64,000 nucleotides of DNA from assembly GCA_949130485.1 (NCBI GenBank), contig OX422184.1:19856824-19920823 (forward strand), given 5' to 3'. Numbering within the stretch: position 1 is the stretch's first letter; the number at the start of each line of letters is the position of its first letter. The position numbers were made by a program, and so were the translations under genes. Origin of the DNA: Agelas oroides. Taxonomy: Eukaryota > Porifera > Demospongiae > Agelasida > Agelasidae. Below are positions 33,201-45,200 of the stretch, in pieces. The notes beneath the pieces are model-generated. The model worked only from the letters and a program-made list of their open reading frames with translations. It was not told the origin of the DNA and made no database searches.

Positions 33201-36200
33201 TGTAAAGTTCAACTTTAGCACCAAATAATATTTTATGCACATACTAGGTGACTTATAACCCAAAGATTGGAAATTTCCATTGCTTAGTGACTTTATGAAA
33301 AACATTGTACAAAGACTAGTAAATTTGTCCGATGTTTGGCATACGAAATGAGGTGTTCAGAGTAGGGTGGCACTGTCCAATATTAACTGAACATGAAACA
33401 TTATGATGCTCTTCTATCCTTAGGCCTGCCTTGGTAGCAAAATAAAACTTTTAAAATAAAAATTGAATGTTTGCTAGTTGTTTTCTTCTTAAGTTTACAA
33501 TATATGGCACATTTACCCTACTAAGCTAGGCTGGTTTGATACAGAGATACAGTAATGTGCCTATCAGTGGTATGCCCTACCTACATCACCTGGGACTTGA
33601 TTGGGAGTAAGAGGAAAATTAACATATCTTAATGGGACAAGCCCAAACACCCGGGGCACAAACCTGCATACCATCCCCCTACATATCTCTTACCAATACC
33701 CCATATCTCCTTGTCATGCACAGTGTGGGACAAAGAGATATGGGGTATTTGTAGAGTTCACAAAAAATTTTCCGAAGACATTTAACACAACAAAAGAGAA
33801 TCTGTATACCATTTGAGTGGATTGGGACAATCCTGGCTAAGTACCAACCCCTTAGAGAACATTGCAACGGCAAGTCCTTCTCCTTTCTCCAACATCCGCC
33901 CCATGCAGGTATGCAAGGTGAGGCATACCACTGATAGGTGCATAAATAGTGAGCCGACCCTGGACCATGTGACTTTGAAGGTGTCATTAGCACCCTCCCA
34001 CTAATGGACATGTGCTTAAATAATAGACAATTAAGCGCATGTGCAAATGGCTGAAACCAGGCCATTTCTCCTCCTCTTCGGGCCTGGGAAGGAGGTTAGG
34101 TTAGGGTTTGTAATGAGTTAAAGTGCTAAGCGTTGTGATTGGCTGCACAACTTCCAACCAGTACAGTACACTTTATGAAGCCATGCTGCACAATAACTAC
34201 ACTTTGCACTTCCAAAGATTCAGAAAAACACTGTAAAATAAACTTGTGGTTTACCTCTAAATCAATGGCTTCATAAAGACTGACAGTGTGTTTTATGATT
34301 TCACATTCATAAACCATAAATGCACACTGTCAGTTCCTTCAGACAACCTACCTGCAAAGCGCAATACTAGGTTTTTCAAGTTAAACACCAGTTATTACGT
34401 ACGGTTCACAGTTAAGTCAAAGCTGGCAATGGCAGAGCTGACACTGTTGCTTGCACTGCAGCTATATTGTGCAGCATCATCTTGTTCCCAGCTGCAGATC
34501 GCCAAGATGGACTGGACAAAAGTTTTCCCATTCGCAACCACCTGTTCCTCATGAATGGTGGACCGAGATCCAATACTTAGGGGGGTTCCATCTCTGTTCC
34601 AGGTCAAGGATGGCACAGGGTAGCCATACGCTACACACACAAACACCCCCATCCTACCAGCAGCGATTGTATCACTCTTGGAGATAACCACAATGGATGT
34701 GTCTGTAGGATAATAAATTTAGAAACAGGATCACAGTAGCTCTGCAGGAGTGGATCCAGAGATTGAAGAAGGTGGGGGCATACATATAGAGTGGGGGCTG
34801 GTAGCGTATAGTGCACAGCGATGTAGGGGGGTCTGGGAGCATGCTCCCCCCATCAAAAATTTTGAAATTCAGACCATATGAGAGTGCTTCTGAGGCCGTC
34901 GGAACCACCATAACTACTCAAAATTTATCACAACTGGAATGTAACTCGTATGGCCGTTTCTCGGAGCCCCTTTTCTTCGGAGTCACCCTTTGTATTTCAG
35001 GCACTGCCACATATCTGTCTCTTGGGAGCTTCAGATATGAGTGCTTTATGTTTGCAGGACATGAAGCTCTCACTGTGATACAATGTAGTGATGTGTGCTG
35101 TGTCGGAGTAGCTAAGTGCACTAAACACGTGGTAAACCTGTGCGTTTCGCACTTTCTCAAACCAACTCAGCTACCGAGTCACCCGGCAACTCAGTGACTG
35201 AGTTCGAGTACTTAAGGCTGAGCTGCCAGGGATCCAGCCGAAGCGGATACCAAGCTGGCATGTTTGATGGGGAGAGTGCGGCGAGCGCGAAGCATGAGGC
35301 ACATAAGGCTCAGATGTTTAACATGCTCCAGACCTGACAGTCAGACCTTAGCCTAAGTCAGTGTCAGAGAGAAAGGTGTGAAAATAAAGACGAGAAAATA
35401 AAGAGGGAAAAAAGACAGTGACTCAATGAGGGACTCGAACCCGCGACCTGGAAAATGGCCTGCCATGCTCTAACCAACTGAGCATCAGAAACACCATGGA
35501 AGGCATGCATATGTTGTAGTTTCTATGTAGACAATCAGGATTCTGGTTGCTCTTCTAGTAGCTGCTGGAATGTATTCTAACACGCACTACAGACCTTGCT
35601 CTCACCTAGACTAGTAAGCTGGCTATAAACTCAGATGTATAAATATACTGCATTAATTTTTTGTAGCTGAGCAGGGGCGGATCCAGGGGGGGGGGGGGCA
35701 TGCCTCCCCCTTCGGGACGGAGCATGGCAGGCCATTTGCAGGTCGCGAGTTTGAGTCCCTCCCTGAGTCACTGTCTTTTTTCCCCTGTTTATTTCTCGTC
35801 TTTATTTTCACACCTTTCTCTCTGACTTTGACTTAGGCTAAGGTCTGACTGTCAGGTCTGGAGCATGCTAAACATCTGAGCCTTATGCGCCTCATGCTTT
35901 GCACTCACCGCACCCTCCTCATCGAATATGTCAGCTTGGTATCCGCTTTGGCTGGATCCCTGGCAGCTCAGCCTTAAGTACTCAAACTCAGCCACTGAGT
36001 TGCCGGGTGACTCGGTAGCTCAGTTGATCATCAAGATGGATTGGACAAAAGTTACCCCATTTTCAACCACCTGTTCCTCATGAATGGTGGACCGAGATTG
36101 ATTGCTAAGTGGGGTTCAATCTCTATTCCAGGTCAAGGATGGTACCACTGTAAAAACAGATTGGTTGTTTTAACCACAGAGTGGTTACCCTGGTTGCATG

Positions 36201-39200
36201 GCTTATTTTGGTATCAGAGACTAATTGTATAAAGCCACCACAGAGGTAGTTTCCTTGTTTCCTCCTCTTTTCCTTATTCTAGAATGAGGAAAAGAGGAAG
36301 GTGTAGTACCATTCTGCAGGATAATAAATTTAGAAACAGGACAGCAGTGGCTCTGGTACAAATCCAGTATAATTATTTCTACAGTGGAGTTTATAGCTAG
36401 CTTACTAGTCTGAGTGAGAGCAAGGACAGTAGTGTATGTTAGAAAACACTCCAGTAGCTACTAGAAGAAGATCCAGATAATTCTGATTGTCTATAGCTAC
36501 CTAACTGCAGCATAATTTATGTATGCCATCCATGGTGAGTTTGTTGTAGCAAAGTGGATAGATATTCATAGGCTAATTGAACATGGGTGAGTCAATCTTG
36601 ACAACCTTGGAAAGTCATTCACATTTCAAAAATACCAGCCATGGGATACATGCAGAATAGCTGCAGGACTATTATACTGTGTGTTAAACATGGCATGAAG
36701 AAGAGTAAGCTCTTATAGCTAGCTAGCCGGGCTGCCATGGTGTTTCGCCTAGCTACTCATTTAATAACACAATATTTAGTAGCCATCACCATGGTAGCTA
36801 AGAGGTTTCCTTGCCCATTATTGAAACTAATGGAGGGTCTATGAACTCAAGACATGAGTTTCATACCTAATATCATTTCTCAAAGACAAGCCTACTTCAG
36901 CATATGTCATGTTGAGAATGTTACTTAAAGAATGATCATTGGTTCTCGCTCACGCTCGGCCCACACTAGTAAGTTACTTTGGTTACTGTATAAGACCAGT
37001 AGTTTCCTTGTTGTTTCCTTTTCCTGCTCTTTCCTCATTCTGGAATAAGGAAAAGCAGATCGAGGAAACAAACAAGGAATCTAGCTACCTCTCTAGTTGT
37101 TGTATAGCTACAATCAATGCAACCAGAGTAACCACTCTGTGGTTAAAACATCCAATCTGTTTCTACAGTGATATAAGGACTAGGCATGACAAACCTGGCT
37201 GTCCAATGGGCAGCCTCTGCCTATCAATGTGTGTACACTTGTGAAGCCTTAGTTAGCCAATCCACGCATTTCTGCATTGCTCACGCTCGTCCCACAATGT
37301 TTTATATATGGAGGATCAAATGGGCATTAAACTACCTGTAGCATTTCTAAGTAGCTACACCTGCAACGGGATATGTGCAACATATTTAGGTATACCTTTA
37401 CAGGATGTGGTAGAATATGTACCCAACATTTCTAGGTATGGTATACCTGCCACAGGATATGTCCAATATTTGTATTACCTGTGATGTGGTTTGTTTTTGG
37501 TTAGCCCACTCTGGTTCTGAGCCCTTTACATAATTTTTTAAGAGTAGGCAAAATAAAGTAGGCAAAATGGGAGTAGGCCTTTATGAGAGGATGCGCGTAC
37601 TACTGACAGCATCTAACAACCATCACTAACCAACACGCATAACTCCTGTTTCATCGATTCATCCGTTCTTGATTTAGTTCTGGTTTCCTCACTCTCCACA
37701 ATCCAGTCCTGTCAAGTCTCAGCTCCTTTATCTATAACTGTGACCACAATGCCATAACAATTGGAGTCAACTTGTTGTCATGTCTCACTAAGGGAAATCA
37801 TCTGACTAAGACCATATGGATGTACGCAAAAGCAGACATTAGCTACACATGGCAAAAACCTTTTAAGGAGCCTGCCTGTTGCATCTGATTTGGATTGTGT
37901 TGATGAATTTTGGTCTTGTTGGTCCAAGCACTTTCTGTCATGAGGGAATGCATAACCTCTAAAACTGTCCCTATCCGGTCATATACTCCCTGGATTGATT
38001 GTGATATCAGCCGTGATATCAGAAGGCATGAGCGCTGGTATCATAAGTTCAAGGTCTCTAAGTCTGCAGAGTGGTTGGCCAAGTACAAAGCTCTTCGTAA
38101 TGCCATAGTGTGCAAAATAAGAAAAGCCATACTTCAATGATTTTGCCAACTCTCCATCTGACTCTAAGAAGTTTTGGTCATCTATCAGGCTACTTAGACC
38201 TCGCTCCATTCCTTCATCTTTCTCCCTTTCTCATGGGTCGACAGCAGCTCATACTGACCAGGACAAGGCAGAATTATTGAACACCTATTTTGCATCTTGT
38301 TTTAATACGGTCAGTGTACCACCTACCCTTTTACCTTCCCAACACAACCTGTCTATTGAGAGCCTGGACCTTACCCATCAAGAAGTTCAGAACCTACTTC
38401 TCAGAACTAAACAACACTCAGCCACTGGTCCAGCCTGGATGCTAAAAACTTTCGCTGTTGAGATCACACCCTCTCTCGCTTCCCTTTTCAACCTCTCAAT
38501 TAGAACAGGCCAACTCCCTGCTGAATGGGTATAGTCTAAGTTCACCCGGTTTGAAACAGTTTCCGTTTACGTCACCTCAATAACTATTTATAATCTGTCG
38601 CGCACCTTATTAAATATTTATAATCCGTCGCGCTGCCATAAGTTAAATACATTAGACCATACTGCATGGTGGCCGTCCGAAGTGGCTCATTGGCTAAATG
38701 GTTAAGTGTTCGAGTTATGGCTAGGGTTAGGGTTAGGGTTAGGGTAAGGGCTGGGGTCAGGGAATGTATATAGTACTTCCTTTTTTATTTCTCTAGTCTT
38801 ACAAAATGTGATGAACATCTTTGCTTCGGTAGTCTTTTATGAATATTTAATAAGATGACGTAACCGTTTCAAACTGGGTGAACTTAGTCTATCCCCTGCT
38901 GAATGGAAGTCTTCCAATATTGTGTCAATTCCTAAGGACTCCACTCCACAAGTTGTACAGTCCTTCGCCCCATACCCCTTCTCCCAATTCTTAGTAAGAT
39001 TCTTGATACACCAGCTCCTGCTTGACCATCTCATAACCAACAACATCCTGTCAGAGAACCAGTATGGATTTCGTTCTGGACGTTCCACAGTGATTCCATT
39101 GTTACTGGCTACACACCATTGCCACACCATACTTGAGAAACGCTCCCAGGTTGGTTGTGTCTTTTTTGATTTAAGCAAAGCTTTTGACACCATTCCGCAT

Positions 39201-42200
39201 CAGGCTCTGCTTAATAAACTTTTCAGAGTTTCAGCCACCATCCTCCACTGGATTAAGATCTGGCTGACACCAAAGAGTTGTCCTAAATGGCACTCACCCT
39301 CAGTGGTTACCTGTTTGCTCCGGTGTTCCTCAGGGTTCTATCCTGGGGCCACTCTTGTTTCTGATATATATAAATGACCTGTCAAATCTAGCACTCTCTC
39401 AAAGGGCCAAGATATTGTTGTATGCTGATGACATAGTGTCAGTAGCTGTGAGTAGTGTGTAATGCCTGCTTGTGAAAGCAAGCTTGTGTCTAGAAGCAGC
39501 AGAAAGCCACAGTGGCCAAGACTGTATTTGTTGAGTAGGCCCAGGTCTCGCGGCCGTATGCCTAGCCTAGTTGGTGACCGTGGCCAGGTGCTTCGAGTGC
39601 TGGGCTGGGCTTTAACTAGAATACGCAATTTATCGTTGGTGCTACGCTCTGGTACCCAAGGGAGCTGAACGGTGGTTGTGTGTGGAACAGAGCCGTGAGT
39701 TGTTTAGCGACATAAGGGGGAGAGGTGGGGCTAGTAATGCTTGCTTCCACTCGTGAATGAGCCCCTCCTGTAGACAAGCTGTGAATTTTTTGAAATGTGC
39801 ATTCATTTTGGTGCAGTCAAAGTTGTCCATTCCAAGAGTAGTGACAAACATGAGTCTAGCCTGACTTTGTGAGTAGCTCTGAACAAAAGCTGGCACAGAC
39901 TGATTTGAGATACATTGGTGGTTAGGACGCTACCTACAGTGAGTGTGTAGATGCGTCCATTGAGTGGCAATTTTGGGTTCATGAATATATTAATGAGCCG
40001 CTAAAACCCTTTTTAAAATTAGGCAAAGCAAGATTGCCCTAAAGCAAACCCTAACCCTGAAACTAGGAGTAACCCTGGTCCTGACTGTAACCCAAGTTTA
40101 TGTTTTCAGTAACCTCCGCCGAAAGACTTCACCGCCACCTTAATGCAAAACTAACCTCCGAGAAGCGACCGCCTCTCTGCTCCGGACAACAGACACCGAT
40201 CAGCCCCCGACGTACCATAGCCAATACAAAATGACCTCCGAAAATGGACAGTGAAACTACACCCACCGATAGTTTTGTACATAATGCGGACGCTTGTCGA
40301 CCGCTTTCGTAAGACTGTGCGCCACCGTCGCTGGATTCAATGACCAGGCATTATATTAGTACTGTTGCTCATCGTGCTAGCCTTTCTCGCCAGCGTACAG
40401 CAATGGAGAGGTCCGAAAATGCGATCACATCGTTTTCAACGGGATAGACTAAGTTCACCCGGTTTGGAACGGGTTTACGTTATCTTATTAAATATTCATA
40501 AGATGCTACCGAAGCAAAGATGTTCATCACATTTTGTAAGAACAGAGTGAAAAAAAAAAAGATTTATTCCATTCCCTGGCCCTAGCCCTAACCCTAACCC
40601 TAACCCTAGCCCTAACCCCAACCTTTAACCATTTAGCCAATGAGCTGCTTCTGGTGACCACCATGCTGTATGGTCTAATCTATTTAACCTACGGCAGCGC
40701 GATGGAACATAAATATTCAATAAGGTGCGCGACGGATTATAAATAGTTATTAAAGTGATGTAACCGGAAACCGTTTCAAACTGGGTGAACTTAGACTATA
40801 CCCATTTTCAACAGCCCAGCCAGGCACACATTACCACACCTACCGGAAGTATAACGAATGCGGATACCTCCGTATTCCCATAGATGGTATTCCGGACCCG
40901 GGGCGGTGGTCCTTTCTACTGACACTATATACTGGCGAAATGAAACATTTGTTTACAAAGTAGGGAATGTAGAACATTGTGGGGCGAGCGTGAGCAAGTA
41001 ATGCACTGCAGAATTGAATTTGTAGCTAATGCTTTACCAGTAAAGTACTAGTAGCTGAACACTGTCAATACTATCAAAGCTGACTGTTATTATTACTAAC
41101 CCCCATGAAACAAACATGTATTAGGGTGATACAATGAAAAAAAGACAAACCTCCGAGATAGGGACAACCTCTCTACAAGGGACAAAGGCCATTTCCCCAA
41201 AGCGTCCTCTACTCGGAGGTTCCACTGTACCAGCAAATTATGTACATCACGACTCTGTTGGACAATTTGTGTATTCAAAATACTTTCTTATGCACTTAAG
41301 TTATTGCACTTGTCTTAGTCCTTTTCTGCTTTTTATTTCGTGACCCCTTAGTATTAGCTTTCAGTTATTGGGGGCTGCTGTACCACTCCTTTCATTCACG
41401 GTCAGTTTCAACATAACAAAAAAAATAAAATAATAAAATCACCGTCTCACTCGTACGTACCTTATCCAGCCGTCGTTGATGTCTCCAGGCTTTCCAAAAA
41501 AGTAAACACCGCCCTCGAATAATAGCCGCACAAAACTAGCAGCGAAATAAATAGTAGCCGCGGCGTCTGATCGAAGTAATACAGTACGTACCTCAAGCGA
41601 GAGGACGGCAACGCTCCCTGATAAACGCGCGCGCAATGCTTATGATGACGTAACACGCTGCGAGGCGCCACCGCCAAATTTAAATTCCGTCAATATTTTT
41701 TTCATACTCGCGGTTTAGGACCAAACCGCCAAATTTAAAGACCGCCAATATTTCCGGTTATACGGTATACAAGGCATCTTTTTAGCACTATAGTTGCTTT
41801 AGGATCATCCATGCACTAAAATACCTCTCAGTGCAGTCTGTCTCTTATCACGAGTGCGCACGTGAAAAAGTGGTTCTGCCTCATTTTTGCTAAGAGGGAG
41901 GGGGAGGGGGTATTTCACTTCTGGAAAATCTCTCCCATTCCAAGCAGTAGTTTGGCTGTCAGTGTCACCTGGTAGGTCTTCACCCACTGTATAAATATGA
42001 AAGTTCATTTTGTTATTGTACACACCTATAGAGATGCATGATTTGCAATACATTCAACCATAACATCTAGGGTTGCATTGTTATCCTGAAAGCACATGCT
42101 GCATCATGCATGGTTTCTAAGTTATAGATATACTAGTAAGATGATATCATCATCGTGGGGCGAGCCTGAGCAAGCAATACATTGCTGATTTAATGTTTTG

Positions 42201-45200
42201 TCATGGCAAAAACCATGCACAACAGCAGGGTTTGTCACTGTTTGCTGTTCCATGAGTGTGGTAAGCAAAACTTCATGTAGCCAAGCAGTATAGTTGTCAC
42301 CAGATATAGATGATCATGCATGTCAAGGAAGCTACAACGGCTACACACAAACTTAGACTAAACTTCACACTAAAGTCATGAACTGAATCTCTGGCACTTA
42401 ATTATGAGTGTCGATTATGTATGGGTTTTACCTCAAGCGACCTCAACTATACGGTGCGTAATTTGTAATTTGTACTGTCTGTGAGTAGCCTGCCCTTATA
42501 GGAATCTCATGTACAGACTTGCTCATGAGAAAAAAATTACGGGTTTACCCCAAATTTAGATTTTTAACCTTTCCCTATGAGATTTAACTTCACGTATCAG
42601 TATAGTATTAAAACTAGTCAGTATTGAATATCAGAAAAGGGATGCATTTCTGGCAGCTGTGTGGCTAGGGGAAAACAGACTGACATTTCAGAGCAGCCTC
42701 CGGCAGCAAAAAAGCTATTTTATATTTCTATCCATGAGCCTTGACTGGTCAACACTGCTGTGTTTGGTGCATAATTAGCAATCCTGCTGTGCAATGCTGT
42801 GGTGTGTGTTTGTCCAAGTATATGAAGACGATAGAGTGGACAAAATAAGAGTTGACTCCACATGGCAGGATGTGCACATGCAGACATTTTGCATGTGGGA
42901 TCAGGGCTCTGAGATTGATCTACTTGCTCACACTAAGTCTCGTCAAAGCCGTGCATGCTATATAGCTGTCATGTTCGATGACAGAACATACAAAGCATCC
43001 AAAGGAGCAAGTTGAACAGTGCCTCATAAGTGCCAGGAAGATAGTTTGAGGGGGTGGTTTATCTGTCAGTGTAGCCACACACTACAAGCTCTGGGGCAGG
43101 TAAGGCAAAGTGGTTACCGAAAAATACAATCATGCATTATTGAAAAAGTGAATATCATTCAAATGCAAGCTTTTATCCAGCATGGAGATGATAGCACAGG
43201 ATTACGGATGGGATGTCTAACACTCGAAGTAAAGGTGTAAATGTATACCCAGCCTCTCTTTGATTATGCTGTCTTTTCCAGTGCTCAAAGAGAGGGATGC
43301 TAAGGGAAGGTTCATCTCTGCACAGTGTGTCCTGAGTCCTCTGGTGCTCTGAAAGGGGAGCTAGGGGAGAACGTATATGTGGTCTCTGAGAAGGATGTCT
43401 GTATTCACTGCTGTTTCATTGACCTTGCACAATACAAACCATAAAGCTGTGACATGAATATAAGTATGTGGCTATTTTCCCATTTGGCCTGTAAAGAAGT
43501 TTACCACATAATTACATTCATATGCACAGCTTGTTTATTTATATTTTGCAATGGAAATAAATTGGGGAAGTGTATCATAGTCTACTACCCATGCAGGCTC
43601 TCCTCACACCCTGAGCTTGCAGTATGAGACTGGTTTCGTATGCAAGTGCGACAGTACAGAAATGAGAATTTTGCTTGATATGTAACATAAGAACACAGCA
43701 TTAATGGTGCAATCGAAGTAGGTAAGGATTTTAAGTATACTAAGACATTGCAGAAGGTATGCATATTTTTAATGTGTGCATGCATAGTGAGGGTTCAATT
43801 TGAAGCTCTAAAGCATGCACAATTTCATAATTTCTGCTAATTCTGCAGCTAGAAATTTGCCACATGCATGGATTACACAAATGTAAAGGATTTCATCAAA
43901 GTTACAGATAGAGTAATTAATTAATGCTCGGAAATGTTGCACTCTTGTTGCGCACGCAGAGGTCCAGCAGACATAAGAACTGTAGGATAGGTGGGCTAAT
44001 GTTTGATAGTATATACTTGAAATTCAACTACAAACAGTCTTCTACCAGGGATTTAGCAAAAGAAATACTACATCTGTTCAAGCACCTATCCTCGGAAAAA
44101 AGATTCTACTAGCAGACAAGTCTGATAATCATGTATTATATCACATCACTAGCCAAATTTGGCAACTGCTGTAGCATGGTATGGGTTCATAGGCAAGGCC
44201 AGTGGAAGGGCAAGTATTTTAGTCTTTCCTTTTCGGAGGAGGCGGCAAAGAAGTTATGCATTGTTTTCCAATGTATTTTCAGACATGATTTTTATATCCC
44301 AGCATACTACAATAGCGTTGGGTGTCAAAAACTATCCCAGCCCCAGCATGTCTTGTTGCTCTGATGATCTGGCACAGTTGCTACCATGCTTAGACCTTTG
44401 AAGTCTGACTTCCGAAAATATATCAGTCTGAGAATCACTTTTTGCCTCTAGCATAGCAACATGAACACTGAACAGACTTAAAATAGCTGCATTTTTAAGC
44501 CTGATTTCAACACACAGCGTCAACAATTTCAACAATGTTTGACCCTTGGTGGATAGTGTACAGCAACGTAGTGCACAAATGCACACCACAGCATTGCACA
44601 GCAGGTTTACTAATTGTGCACCAAACACAAGAGTGTTGACCAGTCAAGGCTCATGGATACAAATAGAAAATTATAATTCAAGCTTTTTTCAGTGCTGCCG
44701 GAGGCTGCTCTGAAATGTCAGTCTGTTTTCCCCTAGCTACACAGCTGCCAGAAATGCATCCCTTTTCTGATATTCAATACTGACTAGTTTCAATACTATA
44801 CTGATAACATGCTTACTTGTTCTCTTCTCCCTTGATGTGCTGCATACTCGGAATGTATGCTTGTAGGCAGAAATTCGGTTAAGTTAAATCTCGTAGGGAG
44901 AGGGTTAAAATCTAAATTTGGGGTAAACCCGTAATTTTTTTTTTCGAAGTGGCTAGAGAGCCGGCAGTGGAAATTATATTCTAGGGTCGATAACTTCTGA
45001 TAGCAAACTCCAATTTTAATGAAACTAGTATCAGTAGATAGAGCTTTAAAAGAACTACAAAATGATATCCTTTTTTCCAGCAAGCTGTTTAGTACAGCCG
45101 CCGTACCTAGTAAAATTCATTTCGCATAATCTTAAAGTACCGGTACCGGTTCTTTAAGCGTTTGTATTTGTATTTATGACAATATAAGGCACAGCCTATC

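Noticed and set aside
35430..35490. tRNA gene on the minus strand
   Set aside because: A and B boxes are present but the acceptor arms do not pair and the sequence continues as a repeat with other copies; treated as a SINE.
38680..38720. tRNA-like A/B box within the 0.37-kb MITE
   Set aside because: Only loose resemblance to the boxes, spacing too short, no cloverleaf.
42794..43015. Possible transposase exon in the 2.9-kb element
   Set aside because: Protein-like over about 60 residues but no conserved catalytic motif or continuation found; left unassigned.
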